NCBI GenBank assembly: GCA_041447175.1
Contig: CP166960.1
Span: 2,496,519-2,560,518 of the forward strand
Source: Candidatus Bathyarchaeia archaeon
GTDB taxonomy: Archaea > Thermoproteota > Bathyarchaeia > Bathyarchaeales > Bathycorpusculaceae
Direction of reading: 5' to 3'
DNA length: 64,000 nucleotides
The position numbers and the translations under genes are program-made. The notes below the pieces were generated by a model. It had not been told where the DNA came from and made no database searches. It was given only the letters and a program-made list of their open reading frames with translations. Below are positions 23,748-32,978 of the stretch, piece by piece; the stretch's first letter is position 1; every line of letters starts with the position of its first letter.

Positions 23748-24341
23748 ATGAACCAACAACAGAGATTTGAGGAAATCGTTGACCAATTCGTGGAGCTCAA
23801 AGACACCTCTGAACTGATGGTTGAACTTGCTTACTCGGCATTGTTTTTGAACAGTAAAGAACTAGCCGAAGAAGTAGCAAGTCTGGAACACACCATAGAT
23901 AAACTTCACACCGACTTCGAGCTGCTGGCTTTAACCAGCGATTTCACCGAGGAAGAAGCCTCCGGTTTTCTGGGCTTAATCAGATTAGGGTTAGCAACAG
24001 AAAAAATTGCCGATGCCGCTTTGGAGATGGCTGAAGTCGTCCTGCGAGGCATTGAGCCTCATCCAGTGCTCAAACTCAGCATCAAAGAAGCCGAAGAAAC
24101 AGTTATGCAAACCTGTGTAACTGAGAATTCGCCTCTTATCAACAAAACTTTGAAGGAAGCGCGGGTTCCTGAAGAAACAGGTATGTCTATTCTGGCCATC
24201 AAACGTGCCAATAAAACGTTGCGCCCTAAGGCGGATTCAACAATTCAGTTAGGCGATATCTTGATTGCTTCAGGTTACGCTGAAGGGGCTGAGGACTTAC
24301 AGAAATTGGCTTCGCCTCAAAAAAACTGTGACTTAGCCTAA
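23748..24341 (+). CDS. PhoU-like plus RCK_C domain protein, second copy
   Basis: The product is 197 aa. It repeats the layout of the preceding gene: PhoU-like helices (VELKDTSELMVELAYSALFL ... KIADAALEMAEVVLRG) and then an RCK_C domain (NKTLKEARVPEETGMSILAIKR ... IQLGDILIASG). With only two bases between the genes, they are surely co-transcribed and may form a heteromeric regulator of the transporter at 21851. Paired PhoU/RCK_C genes next to MgtE- or TrkH-like transporters are known in archaea. Confidence 0.82.
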   Translation: MNQQQRFEEIVDQFVELKDTSELMVELAYSALFLNSKELAEEVASLEHTIDKLHTDFELLALTSDFTEEEASGFLGLIRLGLATEKIADAALEMAEVVLRGIEPHPVLKLSIKEAEETVMQTCVTENSPLINKTLKEARVPEETGMSILAIKRANKTLRPKADSTIQLGDILIASGYAEGAEDLQKLASPQKNCDLA

Positions 24342-24418
24342 GCTAAGCAGCCTGTAAGGGTTATGAATTTAGAATTCATCACCACTATAAACCCCTGTTA
24401 TATTTTCCCCGTGGAGGC

Positions 24419-24800
24419 TTGCTTATTTCAGCCGAACAAGAATCAACAACTAAGCGCGGCTTTATCTGCCCAAATGCTTCCTGCGGCAGAATCTTTACTC
24501 ACCCCTGCGGGCAATCCATGAAGGCGTCTCAATGGAACCTTGCAATGCCTGCCCCTGCTACCTGTCCAAGCTTCCAAGCGATGCTGCCCCAACCGAGTTA
24601 GTCCAACCCAAAACAGAACAAACAGAAACCGAACGTCCACATACCGAAGAACAATCCTCCCTGAACAAATCGTCCCACTGCAAAACCTATTTGGGCTTTC
24701 TTAGCCAAAGACCCCCAAAAGCCCCATCGCCGATGAGTACCTTTCCTGCAAAGTCGTGCAATGTATACTTAATGAAGAGCCGTTTTCTATCCGTAGTTAA
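24419..24800 (+). pseudogene. Frameshifted small zinc-binding protein gene
   Basis: Three frames together read as one ~127-residue protein. Frame 1 gives RGFICPNASCGRIFTHP. After a missing base in the C run near 24509, frame 2 gives LRAIHEGVSMEPCNACPCYL and, later, SSHCKTYLGFLSQRPPK. After another missing base in the C run near 24713, frame 3 gives SPIADEYLSCKVVQCILNEE and ends at TAA 24798-24800. The paired cysteines suggest zinc or Fe-S binding, and the pattern fits a small cysteine-rich archaeal protein family whose function I do not know. Either the gene is broken or two homopolymer errors are present. The start (TTG 24419) is uncertain. Confidence 0.6.
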
Positions 24801-24861
24801 TTAGACACACATTTTCTTTTAAGCCAACAACGAATTATAGATTCAGATAGGCGATGCACAG

Positions 24862-25236
24862 TTGTCGGAAAACGTCCAAGAGAACGTTTCAGGCGTTCTC
24901 ACTTCTGCCGTTCCCGAAATGAAGGAGTTGAACGCTGAAGCAGTGACCGCTATGTCCGCGATTTTTCTTAAACGCATCGGACACAAAGATGGCTTAAAAC
25001 CTAAACGTGTCTCCTTAGAAGGCGACCTGTTCACTGTTGAAGTGGAGCTGAAAAAATTCACTGCAACCGTCAAAGTGGACTCGGCGACGCGGAAAATAAC
25101 CGAATACGACGTGCAGCCCAAAAGTGAAGAGAGCGCTTTATCTTCGTTTTCTCCTAAAACCCTGCTCATAATGGTGGTGGTTTCCTCAATTGTTAACGTG
25201 GGGCTATTTTTTGCTTTCAAGCTCTTCGGGTTTTAG
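24862..25236 (+). CDS. Hypothetical protein with C-terminal membrane anchor
   Basis: The product is 124 aa starting at TTG. The N-terminal ~95 residues are soluble with a beta-rich stretch (KRVSLEGDLFTVEVELKKF, TATVKVDSATRKITEYDVQ). The last ~27 residues form one hydrophobic segment (LLIMVVVSSIVNVGLFFAF). There is no signal peptide, so the soluble part probably faces the cytoplasm. I recognise no family. Neighbours do not suggest a role. Confidence 0.55.
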   Translation: MSENVQENVSGVLTSAVPEMKELNAEAVTAMSAIFLKRIGHKDGLKPKRVSLEGDLFTVEVELKKFTATVKVDSATRKITEYDVQPKSEESALSSFSPKTLLIMVVVSSIVNVGLFFAFKLFGF

Positions 25237-25326
25237 CTAAAAACAAGTTCTTCCTTGAAGATTTTGTGGCGGAAAGAAATGCGGAAAAGAAAAACTGTGA
25301 AATGATAGAAATGGAAAAGAGGTTAA

Positions 25327-25662
25327 TTAGTTGGTCTTTTTCTTCTTTTCTGAAGCTGCACTTGTAGAGTCTGCTGCTGGTTCCTCTCTCTTTTCTTCCA
25401 TCTCGGTTGTGATTTCTTCAATCGGTTTTGGCGGAGGAGTTGTTGCCATTGTCCAGCCTATCCATGCGCCAATCAACAGAATAGCAACGAACGCTACAAG
25501 CACTGGAACTGCAATAAGCCAGTATCTGACCGCTTCTAAGGAGCCTATGTTCAGCCATGGCTGGATAAGTTGTTCATAACCGAAGAGTGCGACTAAGTAA
25601 CCTACTGCTACGACTGCGCAGACGACGAGTATAGCTCCACCTATTGCTTGGTCTTTACTCAT
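25327..25662 (-). CDS. Small two-segment membrane protein
   Basis: The product is 111 aa. Two hydrophobic segments (about residues 7-27 and 46-72) are followed by a charged tail rich in Glu, Pro and Lys ending KKKKTN. It is transcribed divergently from nothing obvious and lies downstream of ahcY on the same strand, 84 bases from the ahcY stop. I recognise no family and cannot assign a function. Confidence 0.6.
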   Translation of the reverse strand: MSKDQAIGGAILVVCAVVAVGYLVALFGYEQLIQPWLNIGSLEAVRYWLIAVPVLVAFVAILLIGAWIGWTMATTPPPKPIEEITTEMEEKREEPAADSTSAASEKKKKTN

Positions 25663-25745
25663 TTGTGATTCACCACTATAGGAGCATGTTTATGCTCATT
25701 GTCCTTTTAAAGTTTGTCGTGAAAATCGACTGGTGCTCTTTCAAT

Positions 25746-27002
25746 TTATGTCGTTCCCATTTCCCACGTTGACAGGTATTTCTGTTGCTCCTCAGTTAAA
25801 GTGTCGATGTTGATGCCCATTGATTTTAGTTTAAGCTCCGCCACGTTTTCATCAATCTGTTTAGGCACAGTGTAAACTTTGGGTTCCATCTTGCCCGTTT
25901 TGACAATGTTTTCAGCGCACAAAGCTTGGTTAGCAAATGACAAATCCATAACTTCAGAGGGGTGCCCTTCTGCAGCGGACAAATTAACTAATCTTCCTTC
26001 AGCCAGCAAGTAAAGTCTTCTGCCATCTTGCAGCGTGTATTCTTCCATGTTGGGGCGGATGGTTCTTTTAGCTTTAGAAAGCGCCTCCAAGTCTTTGATG
26101 CATATCTCCACGTTAAAATGCCCACTGTTCGCAATAATGGCGCCGTCCTTCATTTTTTGCATGTGCTCGCCTCGAATGACGCTTATGTCGCCTGTTGCCG
26201 TCACAAATATGTCCCCTATTTCAGCTGCTTGGCTCATGGGCATAACCCGCAGACCCTCCATGGCTGCTTCCAACGCTTTTGTGGGGATAACTTCAGTCAC
26301 GATGACGTTGGCCCCTAAGCCGCGTGCGCGCATGGCGATGCCCCTGCTGCACCAACCGTAGCCTCCAACCACAAAGTTTTTGCCTGCCAACAGGACGCTG
26401 GTGGCTCTCAGAACGCCGTCTATGGTGCTTTGTCCAGTGCCGTAGCGGTTGTCAAACAGGTACTTAGTGTACGCGTCGTTAACGGCTATGATGGCGTATT
26501 TGAGGCTGCCATCGTTCTCCATGGCTCGGAGCCTCACCACGCCTGTGGTTGTCTCTTCCGTGCCCCCCTTCACCTTGCTAATCTGCTGGGGCCGTTTGCT
26601 GTGCAATGTGCCGACAAGGTCTGCGCCGTCGTCTAACGTTATTTCTGGCTGGTAGTCAAGTACTTTGTCAATGCAGTCATAATATTCTTGGGTGTTTTGT
26701 CCTCGCCAAGCAAAAACATGCACACCTTCATCTGCAAGAGCGGCTGCAACGTCGTCTTGGGTGGAGAGAGGGTTTGACCCGCAAAGAACTACGTTGGCTC
26801 CGCCTGCAAGTAGGGTTTCCATGAGCACGGCAGTTTCCTTAGTTACGTGCAGGCACGCTCCTAAAGTGAGTCCGGTGAATGGTTTTTCTTTTAGGAACCG
26901 AGCTTTAATTTGGCTAAGCACCGGCATGTGCGCTGCTGCCCACTCAATTTGCAGTTTACCTTGAGGCGCTAATGATTTATCTTTAACTTTGAATTCTTCC
27001 AT
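25746..27002 (-). CDS. ahcY: S-adenosylhomocysteine hydrolase (adenosylhomocysteinase)
   Basis: The product is 418 aa from the chosen start. It cleaves S-adenosylhomocysteine to adenosine (or a related nucleoside) and homocysteine, clearing the product of methyltransferases. NAD-binding [18 protein letters not shown], the substrate-domain motif [18 protein letters not shown], and the C-terminal [16 protein letters not shown] are all present. The frame is open 12 codons further upstream to 27038, but [12 protein letters not shown] at 27002 is the usual archaeal start region. Confidence 0.95.
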   Translation of the reverse strand: MEEFKVKDKSLAPQGKLQIEWAAAHMPVLSQIKARFLKEKPFTGLTLGACLHVTKETAVLMETLLAGGANVVLCGSNPLSTQDDVAAALADEGVHVFAWRGQNTQEYYDCIDKVLDYQPEITLDDGADLVGTLHSKRPQQISKVKGGTEETTTGVVRLRAMENDGSLKYAIIAVNDAYTKYLFDNRYGTGQSTIDGVLRATSVLLAGKNFVVGGYGWCSRGIAMRARGLGANVIVTEVIPTKALEAAMEGLRVMPMSQAAEIGDIFVTATGDISVIRGEHMQKMKDGAIIANSGHFNVEICIKDLEALSKAKRTIRPNMEEYTLQDGRRLYLLAEGRLVNLSAAEGHPSEVMDLSFANQALCAENIVKTGKMEPKVYTVPKQIDENVAELKLKSMGINIDTLTEEQQKYLSTWEMGTT

Positions 27003-27174
27003 TTTGTTGCCCTTCTTTACACACAAATCGTGAAACACCCTATTTAGAATTTACTTCAGGACCTGAAGACGCCAAGCAAGCTCCAATTCTTTGCTGATGA
27101 CTATTTGGCTTTGAAAACGCCCGCTTGGAAAAACTTAATTATACAGCCTTCTCATAGCCAGATGGGGTTAAGAA

Positions 27175-27780
27175 TTGAAGGAAACTTTCGCTGAATACGT
27201 CAAATTCCACCTTGACCCAAACACGTTACTTATCACATGCGGTTTGCCTGCAAGCGGCAAAACCGTAGTCGCTCAGGATATCGCCAAAATCAAGGGTTAC
27301 ACTGTTCTGCGTAGTGACCTGATTAGGTTGGAAGTTCTAAAAAACCAAGACATAATGGACACCAAAGTCGCAGGCGACATGAACAAACGACTATCCGTCT
27401 ACGATGAACTTTTCCGACGCGCTGATACACTTGCCAAAAAACATGAGAGCGGAATCATTTTGGACGCCACGTTTGTGACACAGGAGCTACGGCGGCGAGC
27501 AGCGGAGATTGCAGCAAAAAACAATTTGAACTTCGTCATCATGCACACCACCTGTTCGCAAGAGATTTCTCTTTGCCGGATTGGAAAACGAACTGCAGAA
27601 AAATATGAATCCAACGCCCTCACTGAAGAGGCTTATCTCGCCAACAAGAACACGTTTGAACCCGTAGATTTGGATGACCTGAAAAACCTGTACCACCTGC
27701 TGCAGGTAACGCATGTGCTGGTTGATACTTGCTGCGACAAAAAAGACCAATGGGTCATCATCAGGGTAGATAAACGATAA
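27175..27780 (+). CDS. P-loop kinase, COG0645-like
   Basis: The product is 201 aa with a TTG start. LLITCGLPASGKTVVAQDIA is the Walker A region, followed by VLRSDLIRLE and GIILDATFVTQELRRRAA, the order seen in small-molecule kinases such as PSTK, Zeta toxins and COG0645 proteins. In many bacteria COG0645 is fused to a COG2187 phosphotransferase; here a COG2187 gene lies 0.9 kb downstream on the other strand, with a PHP phosphoesterase between. It is only distantly like the PSTK half of the 16732 gene. Substrate unknown. Confidence 0.75.
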   Translation: MKETFAEYVKFHLDPNTLLITCGLPASGKTVVAQDIAKIKGYTVLRSDLIRLEVLKNQDIMDTKVAGDMNKRLSVYDELFRRADTLAKKHESGIILDATFVTQELRRRAAEIAAKNNLNFVIMHTTCSQEISLCRIGKRTAEKYESNALTEEAYLANKNTFEPVDLDDLKNLYHLLQVTHVLVDTCCDKKDQWVIIRVDKR

Positions 27781-27794
27781 TTGGGCGCACGCGT

Positions 27795-28664
27795 ATGATA
27801 ATTGACTTGCATGTTCACTCCAAATGTTCCGACGGCAAATTCAGCGTAAACGAAATCATGGCTGAAGCCAAACGACTGGGCATCGGGTTTTTGTCGATTA
27901 CAGACCACGACTCGATTGCCTGCCAAGCCCACGCCGTAAACGCCGCCAAAAACGTTGGCATCCGCTACATGTGTGGCGTCGAGTTAAACGTGACGTTTTC
28001 GCATCCCAAATTCCGCGAAGGCAAATCCGTTTCACTGGACTTCTTAGGCTACAACTGTGACCTCAACGACGAAGCCTTAACGGGCAAGCTGGCTTTGATG
28101 GCTAAGTATCGGCAGGAACGCGCCTCCAAAATCCTGAAAAACCTAAATGATGAATTCGAAAAAGAAGGCACCGCGAAGCTAACTGAGGGGGATTTTGCGG
28201 AGATTGAGGCTTCGGTTGACGGCGTTTTGGGGCGGCCTCATATTGCCGATTATTTAGTGACAAAGCGGGTTGTTCAGTCTCGGCAGGAAGCCTTCGATAA
28301 GTACCTTGTGAAGTGCGATGTTCCCAAGTACCCTTTGTATCTTGAGGATGCTTCCAAGTTGGTGCGGGATGCTGGTGGCAGGCTGGTTTTGGCACACCCC
28401 AACGACCCCCATGGCACTTCACTGACGGCTTTGACCAAGCAGCTGCCTGAACAGACCGCCATAATCGCCGACTCACTGCTGCCCTTCCTTGATGGCGTGG
28501 AGTGCTGGCACTCTCGAAACGAACCCTCTACAACAAAACACTACGTCGAATTTGCTAAGGCGCATGGTTTATTGATGACGGGGGGAAGTGACTGCCACCA
28601 AGAACCCCTAGTCATGGGGACGGTTCAGATTCCTGATTGGGTTGCTACTCAATTCCCTGAGTAA
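27795..28664 (+). CDS. PHP domain phosphoesterase
   Basis: The product is 289 aa. The metal-binding motifs of the PHP fold are clear: MIIDLHVHSKCSDG (HxH), ITDHDS, GVELNVTFSH and, near the end, LMTGGSDCHQEP. COG0613-type members hydrolyse nucleotides or nucleoside phosphates such as 3',5'-bisphosphates; the substrate is not determined here. The start is 14 bases after the kinase stop, suggesting co-transcription. Its TAA stop touches the stop codon of the convergent gene. Confidence 0.85.
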   Translation: MIIDLHVHSKCSDGKFSVNEIMAEAKRLGIGFLSITDHDSIACQAHAVNAAKNVGIRYMCGVELNVTFSHPKFREGKSVSLDFLGYNCDLNDEALTGKLALMAKYRQERASKILKNLNDEFEKEGTAKLTEGDFAEIEASVDGVLGRPHIADYLVTKRVVQSRQEAFDKYLVKCDVPKYPLYLEDASKLVRDAGGRLVLAHPNDPHGTSLTALTKQLPEQTAIIADSLLPFLDGVECWHSRNEPSTTKHYVEFAKAHGLLMTGGSDCHQEPLVMGTVQIPDWVATQFPE

Positions 28665-29684
28665 CTACATTTTTTGGGCGTAGCGGACGGCTAGTTGGAA
28701 GTAGGCTTGGGCTTCTTTTGTAGCTTGCTGTTTTTCTTTTTCGCCTATGTTGGGGTCGCTAAGGCGGAAACCCACGACCTTACCGCGCACATATGCCCTG
28801 TAGCATTTGTAGAACGCCAAAAGCTCAAGCAGTTCTTCATCGCCCGAGTACTCCACGTACTTCTGAACGAAAAAGTCCGAAAGGTCACTTCTCCCCTTAA
28901 AATCCAGATCCATAGCCAAAAACGCCATGTCCGTCGCTACATCACTGTACCTGAAGCGTTCATTAAACTCTATGGCGTCAAAAATGTAGATGCGGTCAGC
29001 CACGAAAATGTTTCCCGAATGCAAATCCCCATGACAATCCCGAACTTTGCCTTCCCGGCTTCTTTTTTCAAACAGCCCTCTCTTTCCCTGTATGAACTGC
29101 TCCACTTTACTGCGAATCAACCCAAAATCTGCAGACGAAATGGTTTTGCCTATGACGTTTTGGGTTTGTTCAAAGTTTTCGTCCCAGTTGACTTTCACGG
29201 TCGCCACGGAGCCGATTTCGCTAATTTTTGGGTTGGTTTCTGCGTTTACGTGGAATTGGGCGATTATTTTTGCGATGTTGTCGATGAGTTGGGTGTCAAC
29301 TTGGTTTTCTTCGAGGAGTTTGGTCATGATTTTTTCTTGAGGAATCCGCTTCATTTTCAACGCGTACTCCACGGTTTCGCCGTCGCCCTTGATTTTGATG
29401 GCGCCTGAGGAAGATTTGGTTATTGGGGCAACTTCGATGTACATGTCTTGGCAGAGGCGCCTGTTCAGCTGCAGTTCCTTTTCGCAGAAGAAACGCCTTT
29501 TCTCCAAAGTCTCAAAATCCAAAAACCCAAAGTTTACTGGTTTTTTTATTTTGTAGGCGAAGTTTTCGGTTAAGAACACGTAGGATATGTGGGTTTGGAT
29601 TAGTTGGATCTGATGGGGGTTTTCTGGGTAGGCTTGGGGGTTTTGTAGCGCTTCGATAACTTGTTTTTGGGGGTTTGCTTGCAT
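28665..29684 (-). CDS. Aminoglycoside phosphotransferase-like kinase, COG2187
   Basis: The product is 339 aa. It has the protein-kinase-like phosphotransferase fold: YVFLTENFAYKIKKPVNFGF (lysine of the ATP site), the catalytic loop VRDCHGDLHSGNIFV, and the metal site IFDAIEFNERFRYSDVATD. Family members are often fused to a COG0645 P-loop kinase, whose separate equivalent is nearby (27175-27780), and they phosphorylate unknown small molecules. Nothing suggests antibiotic resistance. The convergent PHP gene ends immediately next to it. Confidence 0.82.
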   Translation of the reverse strand: MQANPQKQVIEALQNPQAYPENPHQIQLIQTHISYVFLTENFAYKIKKPVNFGFLDFETLEKRRFFCEKELQLNRRLCQDMYIEVAPITKSSSGAIKIKGDGETVEYALKMKRIPQEKIMTKLLEENQVDTQLIDNIAKIIAQFHVNAETNPKISEIGSVATVKVNWDENFEQTQNVIGKTISSADFGLIRSKVEQFIQGKRGLFEKRSREGKVRDCHGDLHSGNIFVADRIYIFDAIEFNERFRYSDVATDMAFLAMDLDFKGRSDLSDFFVQKYVEYSGDEELLELLAFYKCYRAYVRGKVVGFRLSDPNIGEKEKQQATKEAQAYFQLAVRYAQKM

Positions 29685-29841
29685 GTTTTCTGCTTCCTTG
29701 GCGTTATTTTGTGTTTCACATACGTTTTTGGCGAATATAGGGTTATCTGAAACGGTGTTTGCCTTTTTTTGGGTGGGATTTTAATCGAGTAAACTGTTAA
29801 ATACCCTTCAGGGTTTAAGTATTGGTTGCTGGGAGAACTGG

Positions 29842-29952
29842 ATGGAACCCGAAGAAATCGCCAAATTGAAAACGCTTCTTGAAGAATCAGGCTACTCTTC
29901 AAAAATAGCGGACTTAATCATCGCATATTACCTAAAACCCGCTATCGCCTAA
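29842..29952 (+). CDS. Small acidic-helical protein, 36 aa
   Basis: ATG 29842 to TAA 29950-29952 encodes a 36-residue peptide beginning MEPEEIAKLKTLLEESGY and ending LKPAIA. It is strongly helical and amphipathic, with a GGGAG site 8 bases upstream and TTAAAT about 50 bases upstream. Its last 11 bases overlap the end of pyrE on the other strand. The composition looks like a real small protein, but no function is known. Confidence 0.45.
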   Translation: MEPEEIAKLKTLLEESGYSSKIADLIIAYYLKPAIA

Positions 29953-30553
29953 TGTAGGCAGAAACTGACTCCGCCTGCGCTGGCGTGATGTACCCGGATT
30001 TTCCCAGTGCGTTGACAACTTCAGAGATTTTCGCTAACGCATGCACCTCAAAACCCCGCTTCTCCAAATTTTCTTTCCCGCCCTGCTCACGGTTCACCAC
30101 CACAAGCAGATGCTTCACGGTTGCACCCAACTCCTGCAGCGGCTTCACACCCTCGATTTTGGACAAGCCCTCGCTGACCACGTCGTCGAAAAACAGAATG
30201 TTATCTTTTTCTGTCACGTCGGCGCCTGCGGTTCTGCCCGTGACGCCGTAGGCTTTGACTTCTTTTCGGACGATGACGCAAGGCAAGTCCAGTTTGCAGG
30301 CGATGCTGGGTACAATCAACGCGCCCTTCAGCTCGATGGAGGCAAGCTTGTTTATCTGCTCAGAGGCGAGGAGGGGTCGGATTTTTTCTGCCGCAGACTC
30401 CGCAATGATGCAGAGGTCTTTGGGTGACGCCAGCAGGCGTGCCATGTCAATGTAGTAGGGGCTAATTGCTCCGGACTTGATTTTGAATTCGCCAAACTTT
30501 ATGCACCCTGAACGGAAAAGGGCACCCGCAACTTTCTCTGCCACTGCATTCAT
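29942..30553 (-). CDS. pyrE: Orotate phosphoribosyltransferase
   Basis: The product is 203 aa. It makes orotidine 5'-phosphate from orotate and PRPP in pyrimidine synthesis. EFKIKSGAISPYYIDMARL is the N-terminal substrate motif, VRKEVKAYGVTGR the lysine-rich loop and NILFFDDVVSEG the PRPP-binding motif (the usual Thr-Gly after VV is replaced by Ser-Glu). No other pyr genes are nearby. Confidence 0.92.
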   Translation of the reverse strand: MNAVAEKVAGALFRSGCIKFGEFKIKSGAISPYYIDMARLLASPKDLCIIAESAAEKIRPLLASEQINKLASIELKGALIVPSIACKLDLPCVIVRKEVKAYGVTGRTAGADVTEKDNILFFDDVVSEGLSKIEGVKPLQELGATVKHLLVVVNREQGGKENLEKRGFEVHALAKISEVVNALGKSGYITPAQAESVSAYIRR

Positions 30554-30699
30554 GCTGTTCCCAGAGTGGAATATGCCCCCACAGATTTAACCATTTACCG
30601 CGCTTTTCAAAATACATATTTTGACTATAGCGAAACAGTTTCTCTAATTTCGATATAAGCAAAACATCAAACGCCCTCTATGCCCTGCTCAAAATCTCT

Positions 30700-30864
30700 C
30701 TACGCTTCTCCCAACACCGCAGCCAGCTTCGAAAGATAGCTCTTCATCTTCAGTATCTGAAGTTCCAACGTGGGTGATTCTTTCCCTAATCTTGAAGTAA
30801 CATAAGTGGCAACGATGATGCTTAACCAGAGGCGTGATAGTTGGAACCTTTCCGCACCCAACAT
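30700..30864 (-). CDS. Small hypothetical protein, 54 aa
   Basis: I chose the ATG at 30864 because GAGGTGAGG lies just upstream as a ribosome-binding site; the frame is open further, to 30921. The product is MLGAERFQLSRLWLSIIVAT followed by a charged helical stretch with LKMKSYLSKLAAVLGEA. One partly hydrophobic helix is seen. No family recognised. Confidence 0.45.
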   Translation of the reverse strand: MLGAERFQLSRLWLSIIVATYVTSRLGKESPTLELQILKMKSYLSKLAAVLGEA

Positions 30865-30973
30865 ACCCTCACCTCTAAAAATCGCTGGTCGAATCAGGAA
30901 ATAGGTCGTGAAATTATTCAACTCCTTTTTTTACTTATCTAAAGAAATTATGTTTGTTGTTGTGCGTCGGAGC

Positions 30974-31014
30974 ATTTTTCTTTACACAAGTTTTCTTTAC
31001 AAACACTTTTTTTA
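30974..31014 (+). promoter_or_regulatory. TTTCTTTACA direct-repeat element, copy 1
   Basis: TTTTTCTTTACACAAG is followed by TTTTCTTTACAAACAC and a T run. The CTTTACA core occurs twice, 16 bases apart. Nearly identical elements lie at 34260-34298 and, reversed, at 43181-43219; each precedes a gene for a secreted protein. Probably an operator or an upstream promoter element for a shared regulator. Confidence 0.55.
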
Positions 31015-31045
31015 GGAAAGTTCAATCCATACTTATGTGATTGCC

Positions 31046-32890
31046 ATGAATCGCCAAAACTTCTTGGCAGTAATCGCAATCTTGATGCTTGGTGTGTCAT
31101 TTTTAACTGTGGAGCTGTCTGTTAAGAGGGTAGACTCGAACTTTTTTCCCACAGACCTGACAATAACAATCACGTCTCCAGAAAACAAAACCTACACCTC
31201 CCCTTCACTTTTCTTCGACCTATCCTCCAGCGCTCTTGACCCCCTCTGGAATGACAAGACCTCGTGGATTGGCTACAGTTTGGATGGACAAGCAAACCAG
31301 TCAACCACCCACTCTTTTTTCCAGAAAATTGTGGCTGTTTCTGAGGGGTATCACAAGCTGGAAGTTTATGCCCAAACCAACTATACTGACCCCAATCATG
31401 GCATCGTGACTCTAAATGCGTACTCCATTGTCTACTTCACCATAGATACGGCTTTCCCAAATATCCACCTCAATTCACCCAGCAACGACACCTATAATTC
31501 AAACAGCGTACCGTTGAGCTTTTTTATAGATAAACCAGCGTCAAATTTCTCATACAGCCTAGACTCCCCGACAAAACAAACCATACCTGGCAACGTGACA
31601 TTAACAGATTTAGCCGAGGGCTCGCATTGCATAACTGTTTACGCTGACACTGACACAGGAAAAACAGGCGCCTCAAAAACAGTATACTTTAGCATAAAAA
31701 ACACGTCTCCGTCACCGACGCCGACGGCGGTTAGCACGGGTGTTCCGCTTGAAGTGGTTGCCGCGATTGAGATGGGGCCTTCTCCTACGGGTGTGGTTTA
31801 TGATTCTGGCAAAGGCGAAATTTTTGTAGCCAACGGCGGCGGCAGGGTTTCAGTCATCTCCGAGGAAAACAACAGGATTGTAGTAAACATAAGCGTCGGA
31901 GTCAACCCTACGGGGATGGCTTACGATTCAGTTCACGGAAGAGTCTTCGTGTCCAACACAGGAGACAACACCGTCTCAGTCATATCCGACAGTAACTACT
32001 TTGTGGTTGCCACCGTGCCTGTATTAGGGTTACAACCCAAAGGCCTAGCCTACGACCCCGTCAGGGACTTGCTGTTTGTGGCAAATTATGGCTCCAACAC
32101 AGTTTCAGTCATATCCGGCTTCAACAACACCGTGATTGCCACCATAACTGTAGGAGACAAACCGGTAGGTGTAGCCTACGATTCTGGCAAAGACCTAATT
32201 TTTGTCGCTAACTCTCATTCCCCTGCTGGCGACAGTGGTCCAGGCACAGTCACGGTTATCTCCTGTAGCAAGGTGGTTGCGTCTAATCCAGAAACGCCCA
32301 CCGATGTCCCTGTGGTTGAAACCATAGCTGTTCAGGGGCGCCCCACAGAAATCGCGTACGATTCGGGGCGAGGTGAAATTTTTGCGGGTGGACTCGTTAT
32401 ATCAGACGAAAACAACAGCGTTGTTGCCTCCCTTTTTGCACCTCACGTCAGCCCACACAGTGTGGCTTATGCTTCTGGTAAGGGTACCGTTTTCTTTGCT
32501 GTACCTGGTGATGGGCTTAATCTTACGGTTTGGGCAGTGTCAGACGAAACCCACGAGGTCACTGCAACCTTAAACTTGGGTTATCGAGGGGGCTCCAGCG
32601 GAATGGCATACAGCCCTACAACGGAAGTGTTGTACGTAGCCCGAGGGTGGCAACCTTTAGGCTCTCCTGGTGTTGTGTTTGCGATATCGGCTTCTTCTTT
32701 TCACTCCGTGTCCCCTACCCCAACCCCAACGGCGTCTGCCCCGCTGGTCTCCGCTTCTCCGTCGGATTCGTTGCCAAATCTGTCGCCGTCGGTGCCTGAA
32801 CTCGCGCCATTAGCCTTGTTAGTTTTGATGGCGGCAGTTAGCTTTGCCGTTATTGCCCGAGGTAAACGTTGCAAGGTGGCTTCAGGATGA
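31046..32890 (+). CDS. Secreted YVTN/NHL-type beta-propeller protein with PEF-type C-terminal anchor
   Basis: The product is 614 aa. It has a signal peptide (MNRQNFLAVIAILMLGVSF), an Ig-like region to ~residue 225, then a beta-propeller made of ~40-residue repeats with the pattern GVVYDSGKGEIFVANGG..VSVIS. The C-terminus has a Ser/Thr/Pro linker, SVPELAPLA, a hydrophobic segment and GKRCK, a likely sorting or anchoring signal shared by several proteins in the window. It is probably a cell-surface binding protein; the ligand is unknown. GTG 31037 is an alternative start three codons upstream. The direct-repeat element at 30974 precedes it. Confidence 0.82.
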   Translation: MNRQNFLAVIAILMLGVSFLTVELSVKRVDSNFFPTDLTITITSPENKTYTSPSLFFDLSSSALDPLWNDKTSWIGYSLDGQANQSTTHSFFQKIVAVSEGYHKLEVYAQTNYTDPNHGIVTLNAYSIVYFTIDTAFPNIHLNSPSNDTYNSNSVPLSFFIDKPASNFSYSLDSPTKQTIPGNVTLTDLAEGSHCITVYADTDTGKTGASKTVYFSIKNTSPSPTPTAVSTGVPLEVVAAIEMGPSPTGVVYDSGKGEIFVANGGGRVSVISEENNRIVVNISVGVNPTGMAYDSVHGRVFVSNTGDNTVSVISDSNYFVVATVPVLGLQPKGLAYDPVRDLLFVANYGSNTVSVISGFNNTVIATITVGDKPVGVAYDSGKDLIFVANSHSPAGDSGPGTVTVISCSKVVASNPETPTDVPVVETIAVQGRPTEIAYDSGRGEIFAGGLVISDENNSVVASLFAPHVSPHSVAYASGKGTVFFAVPGDGLNLTVWAVSDETHEVTATLNLGYRGGSSGMAYSPTTEVLYVARGWQPLGSPGVVFAISASSFHSVSPTPTPTASAPLVSASPSDSLPNLSPSVPELAPLALLVLMAAVSFAVIARGKRCKVASG

Positions 32891-32978
32891 AAAAAACCCT
32901 TTTTCTCACAATTGCCGGGAACAAATTCCCATGTAAGACTGAATTGGGTTCATCACAGCTAAAGGCAGGAGGCTAACC

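Noticed and set aside
24419-24804. Two overlapping small genes (24419-24601 and 24532-24804)
   Set aside because: The pieces read better as one cysteine-rich protein interrupted by two single-base losses in C runs.
27175-27780. Second PSTK
   Set aside because: It shares only the P-loop kinase pattern; it lacks the basic tRNA-binding C-domain and lies with PHP and COG2187 genes.
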